From contig CANGMI010000006.1 of NCBI GenBank assembly GCA_947455195.1, positions 362,945 to 426,944 on the forward strand: a DNA stretch of 64,000 nucleotides, written 5' to 3'. Source of the DNA: Pseudomonadota bacterium (GTDB lineage: Bacteria > Pseudomonadota > Gammaproteobacteria > Burkholderiales > SG8-39). Under the pieces are notes generated by a model that worked only from the letters and a program-made list of their open reading frames with translations, was not told where the DNA came from and made no database searches. Shown piece by piece: positions 36,479 through 47,907 of this stretch. Positions within the stretch are counted from its first letter, which is position 1, and every line of letters begins with the position of its first letter. The translations under genes were made by a program, and so were the position numbers.

Positions 36479-36496
36479 GAAAGACATATCACGCAA
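36468..36496 (-). promoter_or_regulatory. sigma70 promoter of the toxin-antitoxin operon
   Basis: On the minus strand, TTGCGT (36491-36496), a 17-base spacer, then a perfect TATAAT (36468-36473), pointing at the antitoxin. The -10 is embedded in the inverted repeat, so repressor binding would block it. Confidence 0.7.
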
Positions 36497-36590
36497 GCGA
36501 TCCGAGGTTGCCCACGCCATCCGTCCGCGAGCACGAGCAGCGCCATCACGCGCCGACAGCGGCGACGGACAACCTCAGACTGGATCCGGT

Positions 36591-36749
36591 TCAGCGATCG
36601 AGCAGCCAGCCGATCAACGCCCCGCCAATCGCAAACAACGCGATGACGCCAGCGGGCGAACCCGCGCCGGTGCCCGGAATGAGCACGATGGCTGCGCCCG
36701 CGACGATACCCGTACCAATACCCAGACCGATCTTCCTTGAAAAGGCCAT
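36591..36749 (-). CDS. 52-aa glycine-rich membrane protein
   Basis: The ATG at 36749 follows CCAGGAGA at ideal spacing. The sequence is MAFSRKIGLGIGTGIVAGAA, then a Pro/Gly turn (LIPGTGAGSPAG), then a second hydrophobic stretch (VIALFAIGGALIGWLLDR). This forms a two-helix hairpin with GxxxG-like packing, resembling small stress or envelope peptides. No family was recognised. It stands alone between the toxin-antitoxin pair and the FAH-family gene. Confidence 0.6.
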   Translation of the reverse strand: MAFSRKIGLGIGTGIVAGAAIVLIPGTGAGSPAGVIALFAIGGALIGWLLDR

Positions 36750-36953
36750 TGCGCTTTCTCCTGGTGAACTGTCAGACAAGTGGAAGCACTGCGAAGCGTC
36801 ATCATAAGACGACACGGCCAATCGGAAAACTCGAATCATTGCGGGCGTTGAAACCCGGGGGCCGGGCGGTTTCGGTCGAGACCTATCGCCTCGCAACAGC
36901 CCCCGCGGGGCTGAACTGAGCAGCCTTGAAAGCCCCAGAGGCCCCAGACGCCG

Positions 36954-37751
36954 CTAGACGATCCTGATCGACAGATCGGGCAGCCGGTCGATGTGACAGA
37001 CGATGACATCACCTTTCACCACCGGGCCGACATTCTCGGGGGTGCCCGAATAGATGATGTCGCCGGGAAAGAGTTCGTTGGCTTCCGAGACCTTGGCGAT
37101 CTGCTCGGCCACCGACCAGATCATGTGCGCGAGCGTGGCGCTCTGCTTCACCTGACCATTGACGCTGAGCGAGATGTTTTCCTTCGCAAAGTGCCCGATC
37201 GATGACACCGGGTGCAGGGGCCCGATGGGCGCCGAGCGGTCGAACGACTTGCCGATTTCCCACGGCTTCTTCTGGTCGCCCATCATGCGCTGCAGGTCGC
37301 GCCGGGTCATGTCGAGCCCTACCGCGTACCCGAACACATGGTCCAGTGCGCTCGAAGCCGGGATGTTGCGACCCCCCGACTTCAGCGCCGCCACCAGTTC
37401 GACTTCGTAGTGATAGTTCTTCGTCAGCGACGGGTAGGCGTGATCACCCACGCTGCCCGGCGCCACGAACTGGATGGCATCGGTGGGTTTCTGGAAGAAG
37501 AACGGTGGCTCGCGCGTCGGATCGGAGCCCATCTCGCGAGCGTGCGCCTCGTAGTTGCGTCCGATGCAGTAGATGCGCCGAACCGGAAACACATCGCTCG
37601 TGCCGACAATCGGGATGACTGTCGGCGACACGGTGAAAGGCATGCCGGGTGTGGCGGCTTTCGCGGGCTCCGCCTTGCCCAGCGCGCCCAACCCTGCACC
37701 ACCCGCGAGCAGCAGCCCGCCTGCCAGACTCGATCGTCGTTTGCTGTCCAT
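36954..37751 (-). CDS. fumarylacetoacetate hydrolase-family protein with Tat-like signal
   Basis: 265 aa, AAGGAGA before the ATG. The N terminus (MDSKRRSSLAGGLLLAGGAG) has a twin-arginine-like motif and a hydrophobic stretch, unusual for this normally cytoplasmic family. The catalytic domain has IYCIGRNYEAHAREMG, NYHYEVELVAAL, a metal-binding Glu pair, GYAVGLDMTRRDLQ, KSFDRSAPIGP and ELFPGDIIYSGTPENVGP, typical of fumarylpyruvate or acylpyruvate hydrolases. It probably cleaves a C-C bond in a 2,4-diketo acid. Periplasmic location is inferred from the leader. Confidence 0.82.
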   Translation of the reverse strand: MDSKRRSSLAGGLLLAGGAGLGALGKAEPAKAATPGMPFTVSPTVIPIVGTSDVFPVRRIYCIGRNYEAHAREMGSDPTREPPFFFQKPTDAIQFVAPGSVGDHAYPSLTKNYHYEVELVAALKSGGRNIPASSALDHVFGYAVGLDMTRRDLQRMMGDQKKPWEIGKSFDRSAPIGPLHPVSSIGHFAKENISLSVNGQVKQSATLAHMIWSVAEQIAKVSEANELFPGDIIYSGTPENVGPVVKGDVIVCHIDRLPDLSIRIV

Positions 37752-37774
37752 GCGTGTCTCCTTGCCCGCAGGGC

Positions 37775-40237
<2,463 letters not shown>

Positions 40238-40277
40238 TCAGACGTCGGCAGAAGCGCGCGACGTTTCCTGCCTGAGA

Positions 40278-40352
40278 CAAGACCTGACCCCACGTGCGTA
40301 ACCCCATGCGCGCGATGCGTGTGCTGCGCGCAAAAGGCAAGACCTGACCCCA
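40278..40352. repeat. REP-like unit: two direct copies flanking a hairpin between dnaN and gyrB
   Basis: The 15-base word CAAGACCTGACCCCA occurs at 40278-40292 and again at 40338-40352. Between them TGCGCGC (40307-40313) can pair with GCGCGCA (40326-40332). On the minus strand the word reads TGGGGTCAGGTCTTG, which resembles ends often seen near REP-associated (RAYT) transposases in proteobacteria. No transposase is present here. Confidence 0.55.
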
Positions 40353-40355
40353 TGC

Positions 40356-41465
40356 TCATATACGCATCGGCATCACGACGTACTTGAAATCGGCCTTGTC
40401 TTTCAGGGTGAAGAGCGCGCTCGAGTTCCCATCGCCGAGGGCGCATTCGACTTCGTCGGTGGTGAGGTTGTTGAGCACGTCGACGAGGTAGCTCACGTTG
40501 AAGCCGATGTCGAGTGCTTCGCCCGAGTAGACGATGTCGAGTTCTTCCTGGGCTTCTTCCTGCTCGGTATTGCTCGAGCTGATGCGCAGGGTGTTTTCGC
40601 CGAGCACCCAGCGCACCCCGCGGAACTTGTCGTTGGTGAGAATGGCGGCCCGTTGCAGCGACTGCAGCAGCACCTGACGATTGAGGGTGAGGTGCTTGGG
40701 GTGGTTCTTCGGAATTACCCGGTTGTAGTCGGGGAACTTGCCATCGATGAGCTTCGAGACGAGTACCGTGCTGCCAAAGCTGAAGCGAGCCTGGTTGGCG
40801 GTGAGTTCGATCGACACCGGGTCGTCGCTGTCGTCAAGCAGACGCGCCAGTTCGAGCACGCTCTTCCGGGGGAGGATGACATCCTGCTTCGCGAGATCGC
40901 GCGGAGCGACTTCCCGTTCGGCCAATGCCAGGCGGTGTCCGTCAGTAGCCACCACGCGCAACATGCCGTTGTCGATCATGAGCAAGAGGCCGTTGAGGTA
41001 GTAGCGGATGTCCTGCTGGGCCATCGCGTAGGCCACCTGCAGGAAGAGCGATTTCAGCAAGGCCTGGGGCACGCTGAGCTGCACGGCGGTGCTGTCTGGC
41101 ACGGGCATGCGCGGAAAGTCTTCTGCAGGCAGCGTCTGCAGCGTGTAGCGGCTCTTGCCGCTTTTCACGACCAGGCGCTTTTCCTGGGCCACGAGCGAGA
41201 TGTCGGCCTTGTCGGGGAGCGCGCGCAGGATGTCGAGCAGCTTTCGGGCGCCAACCGTAATGGTCTTTTCTTCACCGGGGCCGGTGGCCGGGATGGTCGA
41301 GCTGATCTCGATCTCGACATCGGTGGCCAGAAACGACAATGACCCGGCAGCGCGCGAAATCATGACGTTCGAGAGGATGGCAAGCGTATGACGACGCTCG
41401 ATGATCCCGGTCACGGCTTGCAGAGGCTTCAGCAGAGTCTCGCGCGGTATGGTTATTAGAGTCAT
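40356..41465 (-). CDS. dnaN: DNA polymerase III beta sliding clamp
   Basis: 369 aa, full length. Three clamp domains are present. ETLLKPLQAVTGIIERRHTL is at the N terminus, RYYLNGLLLMIDNGMLRVVA, ATDGHRLALAE and VILPRKSVLELARLL are in domain 2, and the C terminus is ALFTLKDKADFKYVVMPMRI. It forms the ring that tethers polymerase III to DNA. It sits downstream of dnaA across a 279-base gap containing DnaA boxes. Confidence 0.98.
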   Translation of the reverse strand: MTLITIPRETLLKPLQAVTGIIERRHTLAILSNVMISRAAGSLSFLATDVEIEISSTIPATGPGEEKTITVGARKLLDILRALPDKADISLVAQEKRLVVKSGKSRYTLQTLPAEDFPRMPVPDSTAVQLSVPQALLKSLFLQVAYAMAQQDIRYYLNGLLLMIDNGMLRVVATDGHRLALAEREVAPRDLAKQDVILPRKSVLELARLLDDSDDPVSIELTANQARFSFGSTVLVSKLIDGKFPDYNRVIPKNHPKHLTLNRQVLLQSLQRAAILTNDKFRGVRWVLGENTLRISSSNTEQEEAQEELDIVYSGEALDIGFNVSYLVDVLNNLTTDEVECALGDGNSSALFTLKDKADFKYVVMPMRI

Positions 41466-41744
41466 TGGATAGTATGTCCTGATGATGACTGATAAGGGGC
41501 CTGCAGGTCTGTGGATAACAGGTTCAGGTGCCTGATAGAAAAGGATTTTACGGCAATATGAAGCTGGGGACTACCGTCATCCTTGCTGTGGATGGTGGTG
41601 CATGATTCCTGCGCTTTCCGACTTCGTGTCGACTTGTCAACATTTCATCCCCGGCAGATTCAGCCTTCGTTCACGCCCTGCCCACACCTTGCACACGCGT
41701 CATCCACAGACTTGTCCACAAGGTCGTCTGCGAGCCGCCTCCGG
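41466..41744. other. oriC: candidate oriC: dnaA-dnaN intergenic region with DnaA boxes
   Basis: 279 bases without a gene. A perfect DnaA box (TGTGGATAA) lies at 41510-41518. Near matches are TGTGGATGG at 41587-41595, TCATCCACA at 41700-41708 and TTGTCCACA at 41712-41720. AT-richer sequence (GAAAAGGATTTTAC) lies between them and could be an unwinding region. Another perfect box lies upstream of dnaA at 43391. Which of the two gaps is the functional origin is not decided by sequence alone. Confidence 0.6.
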
Positions 41745-43271
41745 CTAGCCTTTCAGCACCTGCTCGAGCAACTGATATTCCCGACTGATGGCGGGGTCTT
41801 TTTCCCGCAGTTGTGCAATCACCCGGCAGGCATGCAGCACCGTCGTGTGGTCGCGGTTGCCAAAGGCCTCGCCGATGTCGGGCAGGCTCATCTGGGTGAG
41901 GTCCTTGGTGAGTGCCATCGCCACCTGGCGCGGTCGGGCAATGTTGCGCGAGCGTTTCTTCGAATGCATGTCGGCGGTGCGAATCTTGTAGAACTCGGCC
42001 ACCGTCTTCTGGATGTTCTCGATCGAGATCTGCCGGTTGTTGAGCGACAGGATGTCCTTCAGGGCTTCGCGGGCGACATCCATGGTGATGTCCTTGCCGT
42101 TGAAGCGGGCAAAGGCAAGAACGCTCCGTAGCGCGCCTTCAAGCTCACGCACATTGGTGCGGATATGCCGGGCGATGAAGAAGGCAACGTCTTCGGGGAG
42201 CTGGATACCGACCGCTTCGGCCTTCTTGAGCACGATGGCCACCCGCATTTCCTGCTCGGGCGGGTCGATCGAGACCGTGAGTCCCCAGCTGAAGCGCGAC
42301 TTGAGCCGCTCTTCGAGCCCAGCGATGTCGCGCGGGTAGGTGTCGCAGGTGATGATGATCTGCTTCTTCGCGTCGATGAGCGCATTGAAGGCGTAGAAGA
42401 ACTCCTCCTGGGTGCGATCCTTGCCGGTGAAGAACTGGATGTCATCGATGAGGAGAAGGTCGAGCGAGTGGTAATAGCGCTTGAATTCGTCAAACGACTT
42501 CTGCTGATAGGCCCGCACCACGTCGGTGACGTATTGCGAGGCGTGCAGGTAGCGGATGCGGGCACCGGGTTTTTCCATCCGCAACCGATGCCCCACCGCG
42601 TGGATGAGGTGAGTCTTGCCCAGACCCACGCCGCCATAGATGAAGAGCGGGTTGTAGGACGTGCCCGGGTGTTCGGCTACCTGCAGCGCGGCGGCACGGG
42701 CCAGTTGGTTGGCCTTGCCGGTGACGAAGGTATCGAAGGTGAAGCCCTCGATGAGATTCGAGCGGTCTTCGCGCGCCGGGCCCGCGGTGTTTGCGCTGTT
42801 TGCGGCGTTTGTGGCGTTCGCAGCACTCGTCGCTCGGCCGGATGAGGCATTGCGAGCACCGCGGGCGCCCGGGTCGTGCGATACGGTCTCGTTCGAGCCG
42901 GCGCCGTCGACGGGGCCGGCGTGACCCATGCCGCCGCCGGGCTGCGACGCATCGGGCCCATGACCGGAGCCGGCGTCGTTGTCGTGATCATCGAGGTCCT
43001 GCTCATCCTGCAGGTCGGCGATCGAGGGCCCGGTTTCGGCGAGGTCGAGTTCGAGCCGCACCGGTGCGCCGGTGATGCTGGTGGCGATGAGTTCGATGCG
43101 CTCGGCAAAGCGCTCACGTACCCACTGCTGTACGAAGCGGTTGGGGGCAAGCAGGCGCAGCACACCGGCCCCGGCTTCTGCGGCCTCGAGGGGAAGAATC
43201 CAGGTGGTGTATTGCTGACGGGGGATGTCCCGCTCGAGCACTTCGCAACAGGCAGACCAGACGCTGGGCAT
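41745..43271 (-). CDS. dnaA: chromosomal replication initiator DnaA
   Basis: 508 aa from ATG 43271 ([20 protein letters not shown] matches DnaA domain I). Domain II is unusually long, about 100 residues, and low in complexity: an Asp-rich part ([15 protein letters not shown]) and an Ala/Asn/Thr tract ([18 protein letters not shown]). Domain III has [18 protein letters not shown] (Walker A) and [20 protein letters not shown] (Walker B). Domain IV ends with [19 protein letters not shown], the DnaA-box-binding signature. It unwinds oriC. A longer start at 43328 is possible but less like the family. Confidence 0.97.
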   Translation of the reverse strand: MPSVWSACCEVLERDIPRQQYTTWILPLEAAEAGAGVLRLLAPNRFVQQWVRERFAERIELIATSITGAPVRLELDLAETGPSIADLQDEQDLDDHDNDAGSGHGPDASQPGGGMGHAGPVDGAGSNETVSHDPGARGARNASSGRATSAANATNAANSANTAGPAREDRSNLIEGFTFDTFVTGKANQLARAAALQVAEHPGTSYNPLFIYGGVGLGKTHLIHAVGHRLRMEKPGARIRYLHASQYVTDVVRAYQQKSFDEFKRYYHSLDLLLIDDIQFFTGKDRTQEEFFYAFNALIDAKKQIIITCDTYPRDIAGLEERLKSRFSWGLTVSIDPPEQEMRVAIVLKKAEAVGIQLPEDVAFFIARHIRTNVRELEGALRSVLAFARFNGKDITMDVAREALKDILSLNNRQISIENIQKTVAEFYKIRTADMHSKKRSRNIARPRQVAMALTKDLTQMSLPDIGEAFGNRDHTTVLHACRVIAQLREKDPAISREYQLLEQVLKG

Positions 43272-43390
43272 CAATCGACAATGGGTAGGGGGACGAGAAC
43301 GACAGGGCGCGCAGACAGCGCGGGTCATGCCGTCTCGGGCCGGTGACTGGGATCTCTCGCAGCGATCATGATAGCCTGTTTCAACCCGAG

Positions 43391-43399
43391 TTATCCACA
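43391..43399 (+). promoter_or_regulatory. DnaA box upstream of dnaA and rpmH
   Basis: A perfect TTATCCACA in the 209-base divergent gap between dnaA and rpmH. It may mediate DnaA autoregulation or be part of the origin. Confidence 0.75.
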
Positions 43400-43417
43400 G
43401 GCTGCGGGTGATACCGG

Positions 43418-43447
43418 TTGACAAGACAGGCCCCTACCCTGTCTAAT
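43418..43447 (+). promoter_or_regulatory. rpmH operon promoter
   Basis: A perfect TTGACA (43418-43423), an 18-base spacer, and TCTAAT (43442-43447), 33 bases before rpmH. The DnaA box lies just upstream. Confidence 0.7.
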
Positions 43448-43480
43448 CATCGGTTCCCTGAAGTTTGAGCGAATTGCGCC

Positions 43481-43615
43481 ATGAAACGCACCTACCAGCC
43501 CTCGGTTACCCGCCGCAAACGTACGCACGGATTCCTCGTGCGCATGAGCACGCGAGGTGGCCGTGCCGTCATCCGCGCCCGCCGCGCCAAGGGCCGCGCC
43601 CGCCTGGCGGTCTGA
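43481..43615 (+). CDS. rpmH: 50S ribosomal protein L34
   Basis: 44 aa: it begins [20 protein letters not shown] and ends [10 protein letters not shown], an exact L34 pattern (start KRT(Y/F)QPS, then HGF). It is the first gene of rpmH-rnpA-yidD-yidC-mnmE, the conserved block beside dnaA. Two upstream elements, a DnaA box and a strong promoter, lie in the gap. Confidence 0.98.
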   Translation: MKRTYQPSVTRRKRTHGFLVRMSTRGGRAVIRARRAKGRARLAV

Positions 43616-43635
43616 CTACGAACACGGCACCTTCA

Positions 43636-43959
43636 TTGCGCTGGCGTGCTTGTCAGCGCCTTGCAGGTGCCGCTGTCGAGCAGGTCTTGAAAAGCGGTCG
43701 GTCACGTGCCGTGGGTCCGTTGCGTCTGCAGTTCAGACCCAATGGGCTCGATCATGTCCGGCTGGCCCAGATTGTTCCCAAGCGCATGGCGCGTCGTGCC
43801 GTCGATCGCAATCGTGTGCGTCGTCTGGTGCGCGAACAGTTTCGCCTCGAACAGGCCCGCTGGGCCGGGTTCGATTGTGTCCTTCGCCTGCGCTCACCGT
43901 TTGATCGGGCGCTCGATCATGGCGATGCGGCGCGCCAGCTGATTGCGCCCGGCCCGTGA
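43636..43959 (+). CDS. rnpA: ribonuclease P protein component
   Basis: About 107 aa. [20 protein letters not shown], then [20 protein letters not shown], is the RnpA RNA-binding signature (KRxxxxAVxRNRxKR). The start is uncertain. No ATG exists after the rpmH stop, so a TTG at 43636 (MRWRACQRL) or a CTG at 43612 overlapping the rpmH stop must be used. The N terminus is atypical compared with the usual F-x-R-L-x-x element. It is the protein subunit of RNase P, which matures tRNA 5' ends. Confidence 0.88.
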   Translation: MRWRACQRLAGAAVEQVLKSGRSRAVGPLRLQFRPNGLDHVRLAQIVPKRMARRAVDRNRVRRLVREQFRLEQARWAGFDCVLRLRSPFDRALDHGDAARQLIAPGP

Positions 43960-44285
43960 AGCGTCTGCTCGTCGGGGTCATCGGTCTTTATCGCTATGCC
44001 CTGAGCCCCTGGCTCGGGTCGCGCTGCCGGTTTCATCCTTCATGCTCGGCCTATGCCGCCGAGGCCATCGAGGTGCACGGGGCTGCTCGCGGCAGCTTTC
44101 TTGCAGCATCGCGCCTCCTGCGGTGTCATCCGTGGCACGCGGGCGGCTATGATCCGGTGCCGCCCTGTGGGACCCCGGCGTGTGGCACCCCGTTGCAAGC
44201 CGGGCAGCCGCAAGCGACCCAGCCTCAGAAACCGCACCCTGCCGCCTCACCCACGCTGCCCGACCCAACCGAACTGACTCGTTGA
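43956..44285 (+). CDS. yidD: membrane protein insertion efficiency factor YidD
   Basis: 109 aa from GTG 43956, overlapping the rnpA stop as [24 protein letters not shown] followed by [20 protein letters not shown] and [17 protein letters not shown] is the YidD signature, with its conserved cysteines. The last 35 residues form a Pro/Gln/Thr-rich tail, longer than usual. It is an inner-membrane-associated helper of YidC. Confidence 0.95.
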   Translation: MKRLLVGVIGLYRYALSPWLGSRCRFHPSCSAYAAEAIEVHGAARGSFLAASRLLRCHPWHAGGYDPVPPCGTPACGTPLQAGQPQATQPQKPHPAASPTLPDPTELTR

Positions 44286-44289
44286 GCCC

Positions 44290-46032
44290 ATGGATACCAA
44301 ACGCATCATCCTGATGGTCGTGTTCGCATTTTCCGTGCTGACACTGTGGCAGAACTGGGAAAAGGAAAATCGCCCACCGGCGCCCCCCACGGCTCAGGCG
44401 GCAGCGCCCGGTGCCAACCCGGCTGCCGGTACCGTGCCGGGTAGTGTGCCCGCGGGTACGCCGGCGGCGGGTGGCAGTGGTGCAACGGCGGCCGTCCCTG
44501 CCGCGGCCGGTGCCCCGGGCGCCACCGAGGCCACCGTGGCGGCCAACGCCATCGAAGTGAATACCGATGTGGTGAAGGCGTGGATCGACCCCACCGGCGG
44601 GAACATCGTGCGGATCGACCTGCTGACCCAGAACGATCCGGAAGACACGACCAAGCCCCTGTCGCTCCTCGGCCCCAAGCACCGCTACACGCTGCAAAGC
44701 GGTTTCAATGGAGCGGGCGTGCCCAACCACAACACGGTGTTTGCGGCGGCCCAGGCGAGCTACACGCTTGATGCCGGCAAGGATGCCATCGAGGTGCGGC
44801 TCGAAGCGCAGGGTGCCGAGGGCGTGAAGGCCGTGAAGACCTTCCGCTTCAAGCGCGGCAGCTTCCTCATCGAGATGACGCAGACGCTCACCAACAATAC
44901 CGGGGCGGCGCTGCCCGCCCAGGCCGCCTACTTTCATCTGACGCGCGATGGCGCCACCCCCGGGGGCGAGACGAGCTTTGGCGTGCAGACCTTCACCGGG
45001 CCTGCCATCTATACCGAAGAGCGCAAGTACCACAAGATGAGCTGGAGCGATCTTGACAAGGGCAAGCCCGACCTGCCCACCGGCAACGTGAGCGATGGCT
45101 GGGCGGCGATGGTGCAGCACTACTTCGTGTCGGCGCTGCTGCCCGCCGAAGGGGCCGAGCGCCAGTACTACGCCGAGCAGGTGGCCCCGGGGCTCTACCG
45201 CGCCGGCCTCAAGCTGCCGGTGGCCGAACTCGCACCGGGTGCAAGCACCCAGGTCACCCTGCCCTTCTACGCCGGCCCGCAGGAGCAGTCGACCCTGAAG
45301 ACCCTCGCGAAGGGTCTCGAACTCGTGGTTGATTACGGCTGGCTTGCGATCTTCGCCAAGCCCCTTTTCTGGCTCCTGCAGATGTTCCATAGCGGGGCCG
45401 ATGTGTTCGGCATCCAGATTCCGGGCGCCGGCAACTGGGGCATTGCCATCATCCTGCTCACCGTGCTCATCAAGGCGGTGTTCTTCCCGCTCTCGGCGGC
45501 GAGCTATCGCTCGATGGCCAAGATGAAGGTGGTGGCGCCGCGCCTGCAAAAGCTCAAGGAGCAGTACGGCGACGACCGCATGAAGCTCAACCAGGCCATG
45601 ATGGAGATGTACAAGACCGAGAAGATCAATCCGCTCGGTGGGTGCCTCCCGATCATGGTGCAGATTCCGGTGTTTCTGGCCCTCTACTGGACGCTGCTCG
45701 GCGCGGTGGAACTGCGCCAGGCGCCCTTCTTTGCCTGGGTGCACGACCTCTCGTTGCCCGACCCGCTCTACGTGCTGCCGCTCCTGATGCTCGGGTCGAT
45801 GGTGCTGCAGACGCGCCTCAGCCCCAAGCCGCCCGATCCGGTGCAGGCCAAGGTGATGATGGTGATGCCTTTCATCTTCGGCATCATGTTCTTCTGGTTC
45901 CCCTCGGGCCTCGTCCTCTACTGGCTGGTGAACAACATCCTCTCGATCGCGCAGCAGTGGCAGATCACGCGCATGATCGAAGGCGGTGGCGCCGCTGCCG
46001 GGGCCGGGCGTGGCAAGGCGGCCAACGACTAG
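44290..46032 (+). CDS. yidC: membrane protein insertase YidC
   Basis: 580 aa. An N-terminal membrane helix (RIILMVVFAFSVLTLWQNW) is followed by an Ala/Pro-rich linker and the large periplasmic domain (FNGAGVPNHNTVFAAAQASY onwards). The conserved insertase core is GNWGIAIILLTVLIKAVFFP, then LKEQYGDDRMKLNQAMMEMY, then GCLPIMVQIPVFLALYWTLL. It ends with two more helices and FWFPSGLVLYWLVNNILSIA. It inserts and folds inner-membrane proteins with or without SecYEG. Confidence 0.97.
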   Translation: MDTKRIILMVVFAFSVLTLWQNWEKENRPPAPPTAQAAAPGANPAAGTVPGSVPAGTPAAGGSGATAAVPAAAGAPGATEATVAANAIEVNTDVVKAWIDPTGGNIVRIDLLTQNDPEDTTKPLSLLGPKHRYTLQSGFNGAGVPNHNTVFAAAQASYTLDAGKDAIEVRLEAQGAEGVKAVKTFRFKRGSFLIEMTQTLTNNTGAALPAQAAYFHLTRDGATPGGETSFGVQTFTGPAIYTEERKYHKMSWSDLDKGKPDLPTGNVSDGWAAMVQHYFVSALLPAEGAERQYYAEQVAPGLYRAGLKLPVAELAPGASTQVTLPFYAGPQEQSTLKTLAKGLELVVDYGWLAIFAKPLFWLLQMFHSGADVFGIQIPGAGNWGIAIILLTVLIKAVFFPLSAASYRSMAKMKVVAPRLQKLKEQYGDDRMKLNQAMMEMYKTEKINPLGGCLPIMVQIPVFLALYWTLLGAVELRQAPFFAWVHDLSLPDPLYVLPLLMLGSMVLQTRLSPKPPDPVQAKVMMVMPFIFGIMFFWFPSGLVLYWLVNNILSIAQQWQITRMIEGGGAAAGAGRGKAAND

Positions 46033-46044
46033 AGGCGCCAGGCG

Positions 46045-47403
46045 ATGACAGCGGTGCTCGCCTCCGGCGATGCGATTGCTGCCATCGCCACCCCGGCTGG
46101 CCGTGGCGGCATCGGCGTGGTGCGCGTCTCGGGACGCAACCTCGCCGGCTGGGCAAAAGCCCTGACCGGCATCGAGCCCGAGACCCGACGCGCGACCCTC
46201 GCACGCTTTGTCGACGGCGAGGGCCGCTCGATCGATGAAGGGCTGGTGCTGTGGTTTGCCGCGCCCCACTCCTACACCGGCGAAGACGTGCTCGAGCTGC
46301 AGGGGCATGGCGGCCCGGTGGTGATGCGCATGCTGCTCGCACGCTGCGTGGAACTCGGCGCGCGCATAGCCGAACCGGGCGAGTTCACGCGCCGAGCCTA
46401 TCTCAACGACCGGCTCGATCTCGCCCAGGCCGAAGGCGTGGCCGATCTCATTGATGCGGCGTCAGAGGCCGCGGCGCGAGGGGCGTTGCGATCGCTGTCG
46501 GGGGAGTTCTCGCGGCGGGTGCACGAGATTGCCGATGAGCTGATTGCGCTGCGCACGCTTGTTGAAGCGACCCTGGATTTTCCCGAAGAAGACATCGACC
46601 CGCTCGATCGGGCCGATGCGCGGGCGCGCCTAGCGAAACTTCGCGAGATGACCGAGCGACTGGCGAGCGACGCTCGTCAGGGGGCGGTGTTGCGAAGTGG
46701 CATCACGGTGGTGATTGCCGGGGCGCCGAACGTGGGGAAGTCGAGCCTGCTCAACCGGCTGGCGGGCGAGGACGTGGCGATTGTCACGCCGATTGCGGGG
46801 ACGACGCGGGATACGGTGCGGGAGACGCTCACGATCGAGGGTGTGCCGTTGCATGTGATCGATACGGCGGGGGTGCGGGAAGCGAGCGATGAGGTGGAAA
46901 GGCTCGGGATCGAGCGCACGTGGGCCGCGATTGCCAAGGCCGATGTGGGGCTGGTGATGGTGGATGCGCGGGAGGCGCTGAGCGAGGGGGACAGGGCGAT
47001 TCTGGAGGCGTTGCCCAGAAGGGCCGAGCGGCTGGTGGTGAGGAACAAGGTGGATCTGTGTGGGGGGGCTCTGACCCCGATCGAGGGGGTACCGGCGGGT
47101 ACGCTGGTGGTGGCGGTGTCAGCGAAGACCGGGGAAGGTGTCGACATGCTCAAGGCGGCGCTGCTGAAGGTGGCCGGCTGGCAGGGGGGTAGTGATGATG
47201 TGCTGCTGGCAAGGGAAAGGCATCTTGCCGAGATCGGGTGGGCATTGGCGTGCCTGGCGGCCGCTAATGAACAGCAGGGGATGACGGAGTTGATGGCGGA
47301 GGAACTCAGGCTCGCCCAGCAGGCGTTGAACGGGATTACGGGTGAGTTCGGGAGTGATGAGTTGTTGGGGGAGATATTTGGGAGGTTTTGTATTGGGAAG
47401 TGA
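46045..47403 (+). CDS. mnmE: tRNA modification GTPase MnmE
   Basis: 452 aa. The N-terminal folate-binding domain has [20 protein letters not shown]. The G domain has [18 protein letters not shown] (G1), [13 protein letters not shown] (G2), [20 protein letters not shown] (G3, then the DE loop) and VRNKVDL (G4). The C terminus is [11 protein letters not shown] with the catalytic Cys. With MnmG it modifies tRNA wobble uridines. It is the last gene of the conserved origin block; codon use shifts toward G-rich runs in its 3' third. Confidence 0.97.
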   Translation: MTAVLASGDAIAAIATPAGRGGIGVVRVSGRNLAGWAKALTGIEPETRRATLARFVDGEGRSIDEGLVLWFAAPHSYTGEDVLELQGHGGPVVMRMLLARCVELGARIAEPGEFTRRAYLNDRLDLAQAEGVADLIDAASEAAARGALRSLSGEFSRRVHEIADELIALRTLVEATLDFPEEDIDPLDRADARARLAKLREMTERLASDARQGAVLRSGITVVIAGAPNVGKSSLLNRLAGEDVAIVTPIAGTTRDTVRETLTIEGVPLHVIDTAGVREASDEVERLGIERTWAAIAKADVGLVMVDAREALSEGDRAILEALPRRAERLVVRNKVDLCGGALTPIEGVPAGTLVVAVSAKTGEGVDMLKAALLKVAGWQGGSDDVLLARERHLAEIGWALACLAAANEQQGMTELMAEELRLAQQALNGITGEFGSDELLGEIFGRFCIGK

Positions 47404-47421
47404 GGGGAACTATGAACCGCG

Positions 47422-47574
47422 TCAAACCGACGTCAGATCGTGAAAACGCCTGTAGACATTCTTGAGCCGCAGTCCGGAGATGAACATTGCCTTCACACTC
47501 TGGTTACGCCCTGCCTGCAACTGCGTCTTCAACGCCGAATTGCTTTCAAGTACTTGTTTCAAGAGTTCGCGCAT
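47422..47574 (-). CDS. 50-aa hypothetical protein, or the C-terminal part of its upstream neighbour
   Basis: The frame reads MRELLKQVLESNSALKTQLQ, then AGRNQSVKAMFISGLRLKNV, ending HDLTSV. It looks like a coiled-coil helix followed by a basic segment. Upstream its frame continues only to a GTG that overlaps the stop of the preceding fragment. It could be a separate coupled gene or the frameshifted end of the same protein, since helical sequence runs across the junction. No family was recognised. Confidence 0.4.
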   Translation of the reverse strand: MRELLKQVLESNSALKTQLQAGRNQSVKAMFISGLRLKNVYRRFHDLTSV

Positions 47575-47576
47575 GA

Positions 47577-47904
47577 TCACTCGCGTGATGTTTCAACAAG
47601 GCCCATCTGTTCCCGCAAGATGCCAGAGTTCCAATCTTCAGGCCAAAGATGGCACTGGTGAGCTTCGAGGAAGCCTTTGACCAACTCGAAGGGCTCTGCG
47701 GCCTCCATCACGGTCTGCCGAACCTGGTAAATGGCGCCCACCCAGGCCATGGCAAGCTGTATCAGACAGCTTGTCGTGAAGTCCTCACTGGTAATAAGAG
47801 ACCACCACTCACTCAGGTCGCCATCTGCCAACGCACGTGAGTCGTACCGATTCGGCGTCCAGTCATTGAAGCCCGGCAGATGTGCCTGGGCAAGGAACGT
47901 CTGC
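47577..47904 (-). pseudogene. 5'-truncated hypothetical gene interrupted by an IS remnant
   Basis: The minus-strand frame reads FNDWTPNRYDSRALADGDLS, then EWWSLITSEDFTTSCLIQLA, and ends EDWNSGILREQMGLVETSRE. It is open up to the border of the transposase fragment at about 47905 and has no credible start before it (only TTG 47831 internally). The coherent amphipathic sequence suggests a real gene that lost its 5' part when the insertion sequence arrived. The function is unknown. Confidence 0.45.
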
Positions 47905-47907
47905 TCC

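Noticed and set aside
43978..46308. Minus-strand open frame of 776 codons over yidC
   Set aside because: Antisense to yidD, yidC and the start of mnmE, all unmistakable. The frame has no recognisable domain.
47204..47403. G-rich 3' end of mnmE as a sign of misassembly
   Set aside because: The frame stays intact to the conserved C-terminal FCIGK, so it is only codon bias.
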